Shown: piece after piece, positions 44,095 to 52,389 of the stretch
How positions within the stretch are numbered: position 1 is the first letter of the stretch
How the letters are laid out: each line of letters begins with the position of its first letter
DNA from: JAJDYQ01 sp963662865
Lineage (GTDB): Bacteria; Pseudomonadota; Gammaproteobacteria; JAJDYQ01
Direction of reading: 5' to 3'
Assembly (NCBI GenBank): GCA_963662865.1
Contig: OY759969.1
Location: 1,364,001-1,428,000 of the forward strand
DNA: 64,000 nucleotides
Notes under the pieces: generated by a model
Database searches by the model: none
Told to the model about the DNA's origin: nothing
The model's input: only the letters and a program-made list of their open reading frames with translations
Translations under genes and position numbers: made by a program

Positions 44095-45105
44095 TCAGGC
44101 ATCTGAGATGGCCGCTGCCAGCGCTGGCCTGACCCGGTCGGCAATAAAATCACACAGAGGATGCAGCTCCCGGTAACGGGTGCCGACATCTTCCACGTAG
44201 GCCAGTGTCCTTGGAATATCTTCCAGGTAGCCCGGCTTGCCGTCTCTATGCTTCAGGCGGGCAAAAATTCCAATGGCTTTCAGGTGCCTTTGTATGCCCA
44301 TCAGGTCAAACCAGTGCAGGAATGTTTGTTCGTCGTGGTGGATATTGCGGTCCAGTATCCCGGACTGCATTGCCAGTTCATGGTAGCCAAGCGCCCAGTC
44401 CTCGACCTGTTGCCGTGGCCAGGCGATATAACAGTCGCGCAACAGGGAGACCAGGTCATAGGTCACCGGTCCGAATACGGCGTCCTGAAAATCCAGAATG
44501 CCGGGATTATGCCGCTCGGTGAACATCAGGTTGCGTGAATGGTAGTCCCGATGTACACAAACCTGCGGCTGTTGCAGTGCGTTGTCCGCCAGCAATCTGA
44601 AGGCGTTATCCAGCATACGGTTTGTTCCGTTATTGGGCTCCAGTCCCAGGTGTCGCCGCAAAAACCATCCCCGAAACAGCTCCATTTCCTGCATCAACTG
44701 GGTTTCATCATATGGGGGAAGCTGCTCGGCATCCGGCCCACATGCCTGTAGCGTCATCAGTGAACCCAGGGCATCTCCGTAAAGCCGTTCTACGGTTTCA
44801 TGATTCAGTTCCCGCAAATACTGGCGATCTCCCAGGTCACCAAGCAGCAAAAAACCCTGTTCCAGGTTTTGTTCGATAATCTCCGGCACATTCAAGCCGA
44901 TTTTAGTCAACGAGTGCGCTATATCTATAAATGATCGACAGTCCTCGTTCTCAGGCGGGGCATCCATCACGATATACGATTGCCCGTTGATACAGGTGCG
45001 CAGGTAACGTCGAAAACTTGCATCGTCGGACGCCGATACGAGGTTTTCAACCTCATAGCCGGTTGCCTTAAGCCATTGAAGGATTGCTTCTGTTCTGTCG
45101 GTCAT
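44095..45105 (-). CDS. amgK: N-acetylmuramate/N-acetylglucosamine anomeric kinase
   Basis: The 336-residue kinase of the aminoglycoside phosphotransferase fold phosphorylates MurNAc and GlcNAc at C1. Visible are the N-lobe ASDDASFRRYLR and IVMDAPPENED, the catalytic loop VCVHRDYHSRNLMF and the metal-binding ILDFQDA. It is coupled to murU, so recycled MurNAc is fed into peptidoglycan synthesis without MurA; intermediates bypass fosfomycin inhibition in organisms with this route. It diverges from the FGE-like gene across 61 bases. Confidence 0.94.
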   Translation of the reverse strand: MTDRTEAILQWLKATGYEVENLVSASDDASFRRYLRTCINGQSYIVMDAPPENEDCRSFIDIAHSLTKIGLNVPEIIEQNLEQGFLLLGDLGDRQYLRELNHETVERLYGDALGSLMTLQACGPDAEQLPPYDETQLMQEMELFRGWFLRRHLGLEPNNGTNRMLDNAFRLLADNALQQPQVCVHRDYHSRNLMFTERHNPGILDFQDAVFGPVTYDLVSLLRDCYIAWPRQQVEDWALGYHELAMQSGILDRNIHHDEQTFLHWFDLMGIQRHLKAIGIFARLKHRDGKPGYLEDIPRTLAYVEDVGTRYRELHPLCDFIADRVRPALAAAISDA

Positions 45106-45166
45106 GTTATTTGTCGGTTATACTTTAATCTGACGGCTAGCAAGAATAACCCCGCAAGGACCCATC

Positions 45167-45961
45167 ATGAATAAATTCATAACCATATTGCCCATTCTGT
45201 GTTTTCCCCTGCTGTTGCCCGCCTCGGATATGGTGACCATCCCCGCAGGCCCTTTCCAGATGGGCTGTTCCGTGAATGACCCGGATTGCGACAAGGACGA
45301 AGGCCCTGCGGGAGGTGTCACGGTTCATGTGCCTGAATTCCAAATCGATACCCATGAAGTTACGGTCGCCGAATACGTCAACTGCATGGCGACCGGTAAG
45401 TGTACCCGACCCAAGGATCATGCGCGAAACAAGTACTGTAACGTAGGTGAAAGCAGCAGAATGCGACACCCCGCCAATTGTGTTGACTGGCAGCAGGCGG
45501 TTGATTATTGCAGGTATGTCGGCAAGCGCCTGCCAACGGAGGCGGAGTGGGAAAAAGCCGCCCGTGGTGGAACGCCCAGCCGCTATCCCTGGGGACAGAA
45601 GGCCACCTGTGAACACGCCATTCTCGATGACAAAGCCACTACCGGGTCGGTGGCCAATGAAGGAGATGGTTGTGGTGAAGATCGCACCTGGAATGTCGGC
45701 AGCCGGGCGCCCAATGGTTACGGGCTTTATGATATGAACGGCAACGCAGGCGAATGGACCAGTGTCTGGTATGCCAAAGATGGCTTGACGCAATATGCCA
45801 GTGGCAATCTGGCGGGTCCCGACGAAAGCAGGCAACGTGTCGTGCGAGGCGGTTCATGGGATGAAGATCCTCCGAACCTGCGTGCTTCATTCAGAAACGT
45901 CAAACCGCCTGTCAGTGGACGGTCAATTTACGGTTCCATCGGTTTTCGCTGTGCGAAATAG
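45167..45961 (+). CDS. secreted formylglycine-generating-enzyme-like (SUMF1) protein
   Basis: The 264-residue protein has a signal peptide (MNKFITILPILCFPLLLPAS), then a full FGE-sulfatase domain: MVTIPAGPFQMGCSVNDPDC, IDTHEVTVAEYVNCM, GKRLPTEAEWEKAARGG, NGYGLYDMNGNAGEWTS, VVRGGSWDEDP and the terminal IGFRCAK. True FGE uses two C-terminal active cysteines; only the one in GFRCAK is at the family end, so it is probably one of the many non-FGE members. No sulfatase or kinase partner is nearby. Periplasmic, role unknown. Confidence 0.88.
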   Translation: MNKFITILPILCFPLLLPASDMVTIPAGPFQMGCSVNDPDCDKDEGPAGGVTVHVPEFQIDTHEVTVAEYVNCMATGKCTRPKDHARNKYCNVGESSRMRHPANCVDWQQAVDYCRYVGKRLPTEAEWEKAARGGTPSRYPWGQKATCEHAILDDKATTGSVANEGDGCGEDRTWNVGSRAPNGYGLYDMNGNAGEWTSVWYAKDGLTQYASGNLAGPDESRQRVVRGGSWDEDPPNLRASFRNVKPPVSGRSIYGSIGFRCAK

Positions 45962-45991
45962 TGGGGATTGTGTGTTCCCGTGTTGACAGAG

Positions 45992-46027
45992 CTTGTATGA
46001 GTCCACCACATATTGCACTTTTTGTTG
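45992..46027 (-). repeat. transposase-tail repeat, copy D
   Basis: On the minus strand AAAGTGCAATATGTGGTGG then ACTCATACAAG, just downstream of the transposase fragment. Close relatives are at 17415-17450 and, more distantly, at 2412 and 47707. Probably the 3' end of the element that also left the fragment next to it. Confidence 0.55.
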
Positions 46028-46052
46028 TGGTTGATAATGTACCATACTGGAT

Positions 46053-46151
46053 TTACTTTACCGGGGTTTGTAGTCCTAGCCCTTTATGGGGTCGAACGCC
46101 GTTGTATTTGACCAGCCAATCGGCCAGTTTTTCGTTAAACTCATCCAGGTC
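46053..46151 (-). pseudogene. C-terminal fragment of an IS481-like (integrase core) transposase
   Basis: The frame reads DLDEFNEKLADWLVKYNGVR then PHKGLGLQTPVK and stops. The YN-xxRPH-xxLGxxTP motif is the conserved end of integrase-core (rve) transposases. No catalytic residues remain, because only about 33 codons are left. Together with the repeat at 45992-46027 it marks an old insertion between two housekeeping genes. Confidence 0.75.
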
Positions 46152-46260
46152 GGTGAGTGGTCCAGGTCCACCACTAATGCCCGCCAGATTTTAACGTAAC
46201 GCCAGCTCACGACGCACGTCAAGGCCAGGCCACAAGGCGAAGAACAATCTCCGCTTTTTT

Positions 46261-46746
46261 TTATTTCAGGCCATCCAGCACATCCACCATTCCAGATAGT
46301 GCATATTGCGCCGCCTGCGTTCTAACTGCATCGCGGTCGCCGTCAAAGCGCATTTTCTCCTCGACACGCCTATCTCCCGCCGCCCAGGCAAACCATATCG
46401 TACCTACCGGTTTTTCCGTACTCCCCCCCGAGGGTCCGGCGATTCCGCTGATGGCCAGCACTGCCTGCGCATGGCTGCTATCGAGAGCTCCAGCGACCAT
46501 TTCCCTTACAGTTTCCCGGCTTACAGCACCGTAATCATTGAGCGTCTGTTCAGAAACACCGAGCATTTCGATCTTGGATTCATTGCTGTAAGTCACAAAC
46601 CCGCGATCAAACCATGAGGAGCTCCCCGCCGGGTCCGTCAGCAATTTTGCAACCAGACCGGCCGTACAGGATTCAGCCGTCGCTATCATCAGGCCACGTT
46701 CCCGCAGCCGGGCCGTCAACTGCTGCAAACCAGATTCTTCCGCCAT
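46261..46746 (-). CDS. pncC: nicotinamide-nucleotide amidase (CinA C-terminal family)
   Basis: The 161-residue enzyme hydrolyses NMN to NaMN plus ammonia, an NAD salvage step. It corresponds to the CinA C-terminal domain alone: MIATAESCTAGLVAKLLTDP with the catalytic Ser, GFVTYSNESKIEMLGV, and AISGIAGPSGGSTEKPVGTI as the substrate loop. Length fits stand-alone PncC. It diverges from psd with 56 bases between them. Confidence 0.95.
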   Translation of the reverse strand: MAEESGLQQLTARLRERGLMIATAESCTAGLVAKLLTDPAGSSSWFDRGFVTYSNESKIEMLGVSEQTLNDYGAVSRETVREMVAGALDSSHAQAVLAISGIAGPSGGSTEKPVGTIWFAWAAGDRRVEEKMRFDGDRDAVRTQAAQYALSGMVDVLDGLK

Positions 46747-46802
46747 TCATCCAACCTTATAAGCATGTATAATTCCGGCACCGCCAATCATACTGACCAT
46801 TC

Positions 46803-47657
46803 ATGTTCAATGTCTTATTGCAGACCATACTGCCACATCATCTGCTGTCACGCATTATGCTGTGCTTTCTAAGGCTGCGCTGGCGCTGGCTGAAAAATCT
46901 GCAAATCAGATTTTTCATCAACCGATTCAAGATTGATATGTCTCAAGTCAGGAATCCGGATATTGAGTCCTTTGAACATTTTAATGCCTTTTTTACCCGA
47001 GCCATGAAGGCCGATGCACGCCCCATACATCAACCGGACAATACCCAAAGCTATTGCAGTCCGGCGGATGGCACTGTCAGCCGGTTTGGCAGGATAGCCA
47101 ATGAAAGGCTGATACAGGCCAAGGAAATTGATTATTCTCTGCTGGAACTGGTCGGTGCCAGAACCGACATTGCCGAACAATTCAAGGAAGGCTACTTTGC
47201 AACTGTCTATTTGTCCCCGTGCGACTATCATCGCATCCACATGCCAACCACAGGCAGGCTTAAATCCATGACCTGTGTGCCCGGTCGTCTGTTCTCAGTC
47301 TCGGATCAACTGGTGCGTAATTTATCAAACCTGTTCAATAGAAATGAGCGCATTGTCTGCCTGTTTGAAATTGATAATGGCCTCATGGCGATTGTGCTTA
47401 TCGGCGCAATTTTTGTCGGCTGCATGGATACCGTCTGGCATGGGACAGTAACACCGCCGCATCACCTCTGGGTCAAACATATAGAATACGATTCCGATGA
47501 TGCGCCGTATCTTAACAAAGGCAGCGAAATGGGACGGTTTAATATGGGCTCGACGGTCATTGTTTTATGGTCAGCACAGAATATGAAATGGAATGATGAT
47601 TTTATAGTCGGGGAATCGATCAGGATGGGAGATAATATCTCGTATCGGATGCGGTAA
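46803..47657 (+). CDS. psd: phosphatidylserine decarboxylase proenzyme
   Basis: The 284-residue proenzyme makes phosphatidylethanolamine at the inner membrane. Self-cleavage occurs in the GST of FNMGSTVIVLW (about residues 247-251), where the Ser becomes the pyruvoyl group. The YSPADGTVS-like motif is CSPADGTVSRFG and the His-rich YLSPCDYHRIHMP is conserved. Normal gammaproteobacterial length, all key residues present. The start has only a weak ribosome binding site, and no later ATG fits better. Confidence 0.96.
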   Translation: MFNVLLQTILPHHLLSRIMLCFLRLRWRWLKNLQIRFFINRFKIDMSQVRNPDIESFEHFNAFFTRAMKADARPIHQPDNTQSYCSPADGTVSRFGRIANERLIQAKEIDYSLLELVGARTDIAEQFKEGYFATVYLSPCDYHRIHMPTTGRLKSMTCVPGRLFSVSDQLVRNLSNLFNRNERIVCLFEIDNGLMAIVLIGAIFVGCMDTVWHGTVTPPHHLWVKHIEYDSDDAPYLNKGSEMGRFNMGSTVIVLWSAQNMKWNDDFIVGESIRMGDNISYRMR

Positions 47658-47706
47658 GGATTTTTGGGTGCACCAGGCTAAAACAGAACAGGCATCAGGG
47701 CTTGAG

Positions 47707-47736
47707 ATAGTGCGATATGTTTCTGAACTTATACAG
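47707..47736 (+). repeat. 30-base dispersed repeat, copy B
   Basis: Near-identical (two differences) to 2412-2441. It lies about 100 bases before the peptide-transporter operon. Read in frame, GLEIVRYVSELIQNERNKN resembles a protein tail, as does the first copy. Confidence 0.6.
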
Positions 47737-47804
47737 AATGAACGCAATAAAAATGGTTGTATATGATTTTATCAGGATATAAGCGCTGTTGGAGAAAGGA
47801 GTCG

Positions 47805-50015
47805 ATGAGATTACGCCAGAGAATATCTATTGGGCTTGCAGTCATGGTGATGGCGCTATTGCCGTCCTGTGATGGTCTGGCTGATAGCAATCCCTGGAAT
47901 AACCCATACCCAGACAGGGATAGCCATAAGAATATCCTTTACAGCGATTTCGAAGAACGCCCCAAGCACCTCGACCCTGCACGTTCTTATAGCTCGGAAG
48001 AATATAGTATTATTGCCAATATTTACGAACCGCCCCTGCAATACCATTATCTGAAAAGGCCTTATGAGCTTACGACTCTGACGGCAGTTCGGGTGCCGAC
48101 CCCTTATTTTTTGGATGAAGATCAGCGGCGCTTACCGGATAGCGCAAGGGTGAATGATATAGCGTGGAGCATTTATGACATCGAGATACAGCCGGGGATT
48201 ATGTATCAGCCACATCCTGCGCTGGCAATAGAGCAAGCTGGCCGTTATCTTTATCATGATATTTCCGTTGATGACCTCGAAGAGATCCATACCCTGTCGA
48301 ACTTTGAGGAAACTGGCACGCGCGAGCTGACCGCCGAGGACTATGTTTACCAGATCAAGAGATTGGCGCATCCACAAACCAACTCTCCGATACTAGGCGT
48401 CATGACCGGGTATATTGACGGGCTGGATGAGTATGCAGATTCTCTGGAGGCGGCTTATGATGGGCAGGTCAAACAGTCCGGTAATCCGGTATGGCTTGAT
48501 TTACGAAAACACCCATTGGCCGGTGTTAAAGCGACTGGCAGATACACTTACCAGATCCGTATCAAGGGCAAATATCCACAGTTCAAATACTGGCTGGCTA
48601 TGCCTTTCTTTGCCCCGATGCCTTGGGAGGCCGATCTTTTCCATGCCCAGCCCGGCATGAAAGATAAAAATCTGACTTTGCACTGGTATCCTATCGGCAC
48701 CGGCCCCTATATGCTGATCGAGAATAACCCGAACCTGCGTATGGTGTTGTCACGCAATCCGAATTTCCATGGTGAGCACTATCCGGCGAAAGGTATGCCG
48801 GGAGATATTGAGGCCGGTTTACTGGATGATGCAGGAAAGGAAATGCCTTTTATTGATACGGTGATCAGCAGTCTCGAAAAGGAATCAATTCCACGCTGGA
48901 ACAAGTTTTTGCAGGGATATTACGATGTATCCGGGATTTCTTCCGATACCTTTGACCAGGCGATCAGGGTCGGGGGAACCGGTGATCTGAGGCTGAGTGA
49001 TGAAATGCAGGAAAAGGGGGTCAGACTGTCCACAGCCGTAGCTGTCTCCACTTATTATTTTGGTTTCAATATGCTGGACAAAGTGGTTGGTCATCCGGCA
49101 GGTGAGCGAGGCAAGTATCTGCGTCAAGCCATCTCTATTGCCGTTGATTATGAGGAGTACATTTCTATTTTTTTAAATGGCCGCGGGGTTGTGGCGCAAG
49201 GACCGTTGCCCTCGGGTCTGTATGGTTACAAAGAAGGAAAGGCCGGAATTAATCCTGTTACTCATGTCTGGGGAAACGGTAAGTTGCAGCGCCGTCCATT
49301 ATCACAGGCCAGGGCTTTATTAGCGAAAGCTGGCTATCCCGAGGGGCGCGACGCTGATTCCGGGGAGGTGTTGAAGCTTTACTACGACACCGTTGCAAGA
49401 GGGCCGGATAGCAAAGCGCAAATGAACTGGTGGCGTAAGCAATTTACCAGATTGGGGATTGAACTCATTGTACGCCCCACGGATTACAATCGTTTCCAGG
49501 GCAAGATGCTCAACGGCACGGCGCAGATGTATTCATGGGGCTGGAACGCCGATTACCCGGACCCGGAAAACTTTCTGTTCCTGTTATATGGCCCGAATGC
49601 CAAGGCGGAACACCATGGTGAGAACGCGAGTAATTACAATAATCAGGAGTTCAACAGCCTGTTTGAGAAAATGAAGAACATGGACAACAGTGAGGAACGC
49701 CTGACGATTATCTCTCGTATGATCGATATTTTACGCGAGGATGCGCCATGGCTATGGGGTATCAACCCAAAGAGTTTTGCGCTCTATCACGGCTGGTATT
49801 TCAATTCCAAGCCGAATCTGATGGCGAACAACACCCTCAAGTACAAACGTATAGATCCGAAGCTTCGGTCCCGGAAAAGATCGGAGTGGAACCAGCCGGT
49901 TATCTGGCCAATCTGGGTCAGTGTGATTATCCTGGTTGTGAGTGCCTTACCTGTCTTTGTCAGCTATCAACGGCGCCAGAAAGCCCGGCCACAACCGCAG
50001 ATGAATCAATCATGA
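47805..50015 (+). CDS. peptide ABC transporter substrate-binding protein with C-terminal membrane anchor
   Basis: The start at 47805 (MRLRQRISIGLAVMVMALLP) follows AGGAG closely and gives a signal peptide with a possible lipobox (LPSC); the open frame 16 codons further up is less likely. The 736-residue product is a family 5 solute-binding protein: FEERPKHLDPARSYSSEEY, YTYQIRIKGKYPQFKYWLA and DYPDPENFLFLLYGPN are typical of the Yej/Opp/Dpp group. Unusually a hydrophobic helix IWPIWVSVIILVVSALPVFV follows near the end, so it may be held in the membrane at both ends. It overlaps the permease gene by 4 bases. Confidence 0.88.
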   Translation: MRLRQRISIGLAVMVMALLPSCDGLADSNPWNNPYPDRDSHKNILYSDFEERPKHLDPARSYSSEEYSIIANIYEPPLQYHYLKRPYELTTLTAVRVPTPYFLDEDQRRLPDSARVNDIAWSIYDIEIQPGIMYQPHPALAIEQAGRYLYHDISVDDLEEIHTLSNFEETGTRELTAEDYVYQIKRLAHPQTNSPILGVMTGYIDGLDEYADSLEAAYDGQVKQSGNPVWLDLRKHPLAGVKATGRYTYQIRIKGKYPQFKYWLAMPFFAPMPWEADLFHAQPGMKDKNLTLHWYPIGTGPYMLIENNPNLRMVLSRNPNFHGEHYPAKGMPGDIEAGLLDDAGKEMPFIDTVISSLEKESIPRWNKFLQGYYDVSGISSDTFDQAIRVGGTGDLRLSDEMQEKGVRLSTAVAVSTYYFGFNMLDKVVGHPAGERGKYLRQAISIAVDYEEYISIFLNGRGVVAQGPLPSGLYGYKEGKAGINPVTHVWGNGKLQRRPLSQARALLAKAGYPEGRDADSGEVLKLYYDTVARGPDSKAQMNWWRKQFTRLGIELIVRPTDYNRFQGKMLNGTAQMYSWGWNADYPDPENFLFLLYGPNAKAEHHGENASNYNNQEFNSLFEKMKNMDNSEERLTIISRMIDILREDAPWLWGINPKSFALYHGWYFNSKPNLMANNTLKYKRIDPKLRSRKRSEWNQPVIWPIWVSVIILVVSALPVFVSYQRRQKARPQPQMNQS

Positions 50016-50989
50016 CTGCCTACATCATTCGCCGCCTGTTGTATGCTATACCGATCCTCATCGGTGTTAATCTGATCACCTTTGCATTGTTCTTTGTCGT
50101 CAACCCACCGGACCAGATGGCGCGTCTACATCTGGGAGAGCGTCATGTTACTCAAGAAGCCATTGATACATGGAAAAAACAACGTGGCTATGATCTGCCT
50201 TTGCTGATTAACAGTGAAGCAGACGGGATCAGTGCGTTTACCCGGACGATATTTTTTGAGAAGTCGATTCGTCTATTTATCTTCGATTTTGGTTCGTCCG
50301 ATAACGGACGTGATATCTCTTATGATATTGGTCAGCGCATGTGGCCGAGTCTGGCAATCGCCATTCCTTCGCTGATTGTGGCGCTGCTGGTAAATATCTT
50401 CTTTGCCATGTTGCTGGCATTTTCCCGTGGCAGCTATATTGATATCTGGGGTGTTATTCTGTGCGTTGCCTTGATGTCGATCTCGGCGTTGTTTTACTAC
50501 ATTGGCGGGCAGTTTCTGGTCGGCAAGCTATTACGTCTGGTACCGATTTCCGGCTATGACACGGGGCTGCATGCCGTCAAGTTTATTATCTTGCCCGTCA
50601 TTATTGGCGTGATTGCCGGCATCGGTGCCAGCACCCGCTGGTATCGAACATTCTTCCTCGAAGAAATCGGCAAGGACTTTGTGCGCACGGCAAGAGCCAA
50701 GGGTCTTTCCGAGACGATGGTGCTATTCAGACACGTACTTAAGAACGCCATGATTCCAGTACTCACAGGCATCGTAGTGGCATTGCCACTACTATTCATG
50801 GGTAGCCTGATACTTGAATCATTCTTTGGTATTCCGGGGCTGGGCAGTTATACGATTGATGCGATCAATCAGCAGGACTTCTCTATTGTACGAGCGATGG
50901 TCTTTCTGGGGGCGGTGCTGTATATCATCGGACTGATACTGACTGATATTTCCTATACATTAGTCGATCCCAGGGTGAGGCTGACATGA
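50012..50989 (+). CDS. yejB: peptide ABC transporter permease, YejB-like
   Basis: A 325-residue permease with six hydrophobic segments, beginning MTAYIIRRLLYAIPILIGVN, the standard DppB/OppB/YejB start. A periplasmic loop of about 100 residues follows helix 1. The EAA loop RTARAKGLSETMVLFRHVLK contacts the ATPase. I place the start at 50012, where ATGA overlaps the binding-protein stop; the open frame upstream lies inside that gene. Transports oligopeptides; in E. coli Yej imports microcin C. Confidence 0.92.
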   Translation: MTAYIIRRLLYAIPILIGVNLITFALFFVVNPPDQMARLHLGERHVTQEAIDTWKKQRGYDLPLLINSEADGISAFTRTIFFEKSIRLFIFDFGSSDNGRDISYDIGQRMWPSLAIAIPSLIVALLVNIFFAMLLAFSRGSYIDIWGVILCVALMSISALFYYIGGQFLVGKLLRLVPISGYDTGLHAVKFIILPVIIGVIAGIGASTRWYRTFFLEEIGKDFVRTARAKGLSETMVLFRHVLKNAMIPVLTGIVVALPLLFMGSLILESFFGIPGLGSYTIDAINQQDFSIVRAMVFLGAVLYIIGLILTDISYTLVDPRVRLT

Positions 50990-52389
50990 TTGAGATACTC
51001 TGGACCGATGCTCTGATATTTATGCTGATTGGCGCCATTATTGCCTTCGCGCTATACGCACATTCGCGGGAACATCTAATATCCCCCTGGCGTGAAATCG
51101 TGCGAAAACCATTAGGTATGAGCGCACTCATGGTACTGATGGTTTACGTACTGATTGGTTTTCTTGATTCTTTACATTTTCGTCCGCAATTGGAAAACAA
51201 CGGAAGCGACGAGGTGAAGTATGCAGCCACTATTGAAAGTGTACTGGATATCGCCTTGGGCGACCTGCGTGAAAGTACGGAAAAAACCTATTCTGAGCCT
51301 TTCGCCATTCACCTGTATAATAAGGAAACTGTTGAGGATGGGCGGGGAGGGAAAATCCGCGAATATCCGAGATTGGATCATGCGGGTTTACATTTAAGGC
51401 AACCTCAACTGCTGACAAGGGACATTATTCAAAGACTGGTTTTCAGTATCTTTGGCGGACTGATGGCCTGGGGTATGACTGCGGTATTAATTGTGGCGCT
51501 GGTAGTATGGCGAACAGGAGATCCACTGCAAACCGTGATACAGGGGATGGCGCGAGGACATCGTGACCTGCCATGGCGCAGTATGTTTGCCACACTGGCA
51601 CTCATCATGCTGACTATCGCTTTTCTCATGAATACCGTTGCCGCTTATCACGTATTCGGCACGGACAAGGTTGGCGAAGATGTTTTATATCAGGCAATCA
51701 AAAGCATCCGGACCGGCCTTGTTATCGGTACGCTGACGACGCTGATCATGCTGCCTTTTGCTGTTCTGCTGGGCATTCTGGCGGGCTACCTCAAAGGCAG
51801 GGTGGATGACGTGATTCAGTACATCTACACCACGTTGAATTCCATACCGGGTGTTTTGCTGATTGCGGCGGCAGTCTTGATGATGCTGGTTTATATGGAA
51901 ACCCATCCTGATCTGTTTGGTACCGGTGTTGAGCGGGCGGATTTTCGACTGCTGTTCCTGTGCATGATACTAGGGGTTACCAGTTGGACCGGGCTGTGTC
52001 GCCTGTTGCGTGCGGAGACCCTGAAACTCAGTGAGCTGGAATATGTACAGGCGGCGGAAGCCCTGGGAGTAGGGCGTCTGAAAATTATCAGACGCCATAT
52101 TCTACCGAATGTGATGCACATTATCCTGATTGCAGTCGTGATGGATTTCAGTGGTCTGGTACTGGCTGAGGCTGTTTTGTCTTACCTGAATATCGGTGTC
52201 GACCCCACGATGTATAGCTGGGGTAATATGATTAACAGCTCCCGCCTGGAACTGGCGCGGGAACCGATTGTCTGGTGGTCTTTCCTCGCCGCATTCATTT
52301 TCATGTTCCTGCTGGTTCTCAGCGCCAATCTGTTTTCAGACGCGGTAAGAGATGCTTTTGATCCCGGACTTAGAGAGGCACGCGCATGA
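50986..52389 (+). CDS. yejE: peptide ABC transporter permease, YejE-like
   Basis: The 467-residue partner permease. It has an unusually long N-terminal part with two early membrane segments (about 5-24 and 43-62), a 90-residue periplasmic loop, and a further helix pair before the permease core at about 235-455. The EAA loop is EYVQAAEALGVGRLKIIRRH. It overlaps yejB and yejF by 4 bases each, so all four genes are translationally coupled. Longer than E. coli YejE. Confidence 0.9.
   Translation: MIEILWTDALIFMLIGAIIAFALYAHSREHLISPWREIVRKPLGMSALMVLMVYVLIGFLDSLHFRPQLENNGSDEVKYAATIESVLDIALGDLRESTEKTYSEPFAIHLYNKETVEDGRGGKIREYPRLDHAGLHLRQPQLLTRDIIQRLVFSIFGGLMAWGMTAVLIVALVVWRTGDPLQTVIQGMARGHRDLPWRSMFATLALIMLTIAFLMNTVAAYHVFGTDKVGEDVLYQAIKSIRTGLVIGTLTTLIMLPFAVLLGILAGYLKGRVDDVIQYIYTTLNSIPGVLLIAAAVLMMLVYMETHPDLFGTGVERADFRLLFLCMILGVTSWTGLCRLLRAETLKLSELEYVQAAEALGVGRLKIIRRHILPNVMHIILIAVVMDFSGLVLAEAVLSYLNIGVDPTMYSWGNMINSSRLELAREPIVWWSFLAAFIFMFLLVLSANLFSDAVRDAFDPGLREARA

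Larger units (their letters stand above)
45962..46260. other. gap with a transposase remnant
   Basis: Holds the IS481-like transposase fragment and its tail, described separately. The plus-strand end beyond 46200 has no recognised feature. It separates FGE-like and pncC genes, which converge. Confidence 0.45.
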
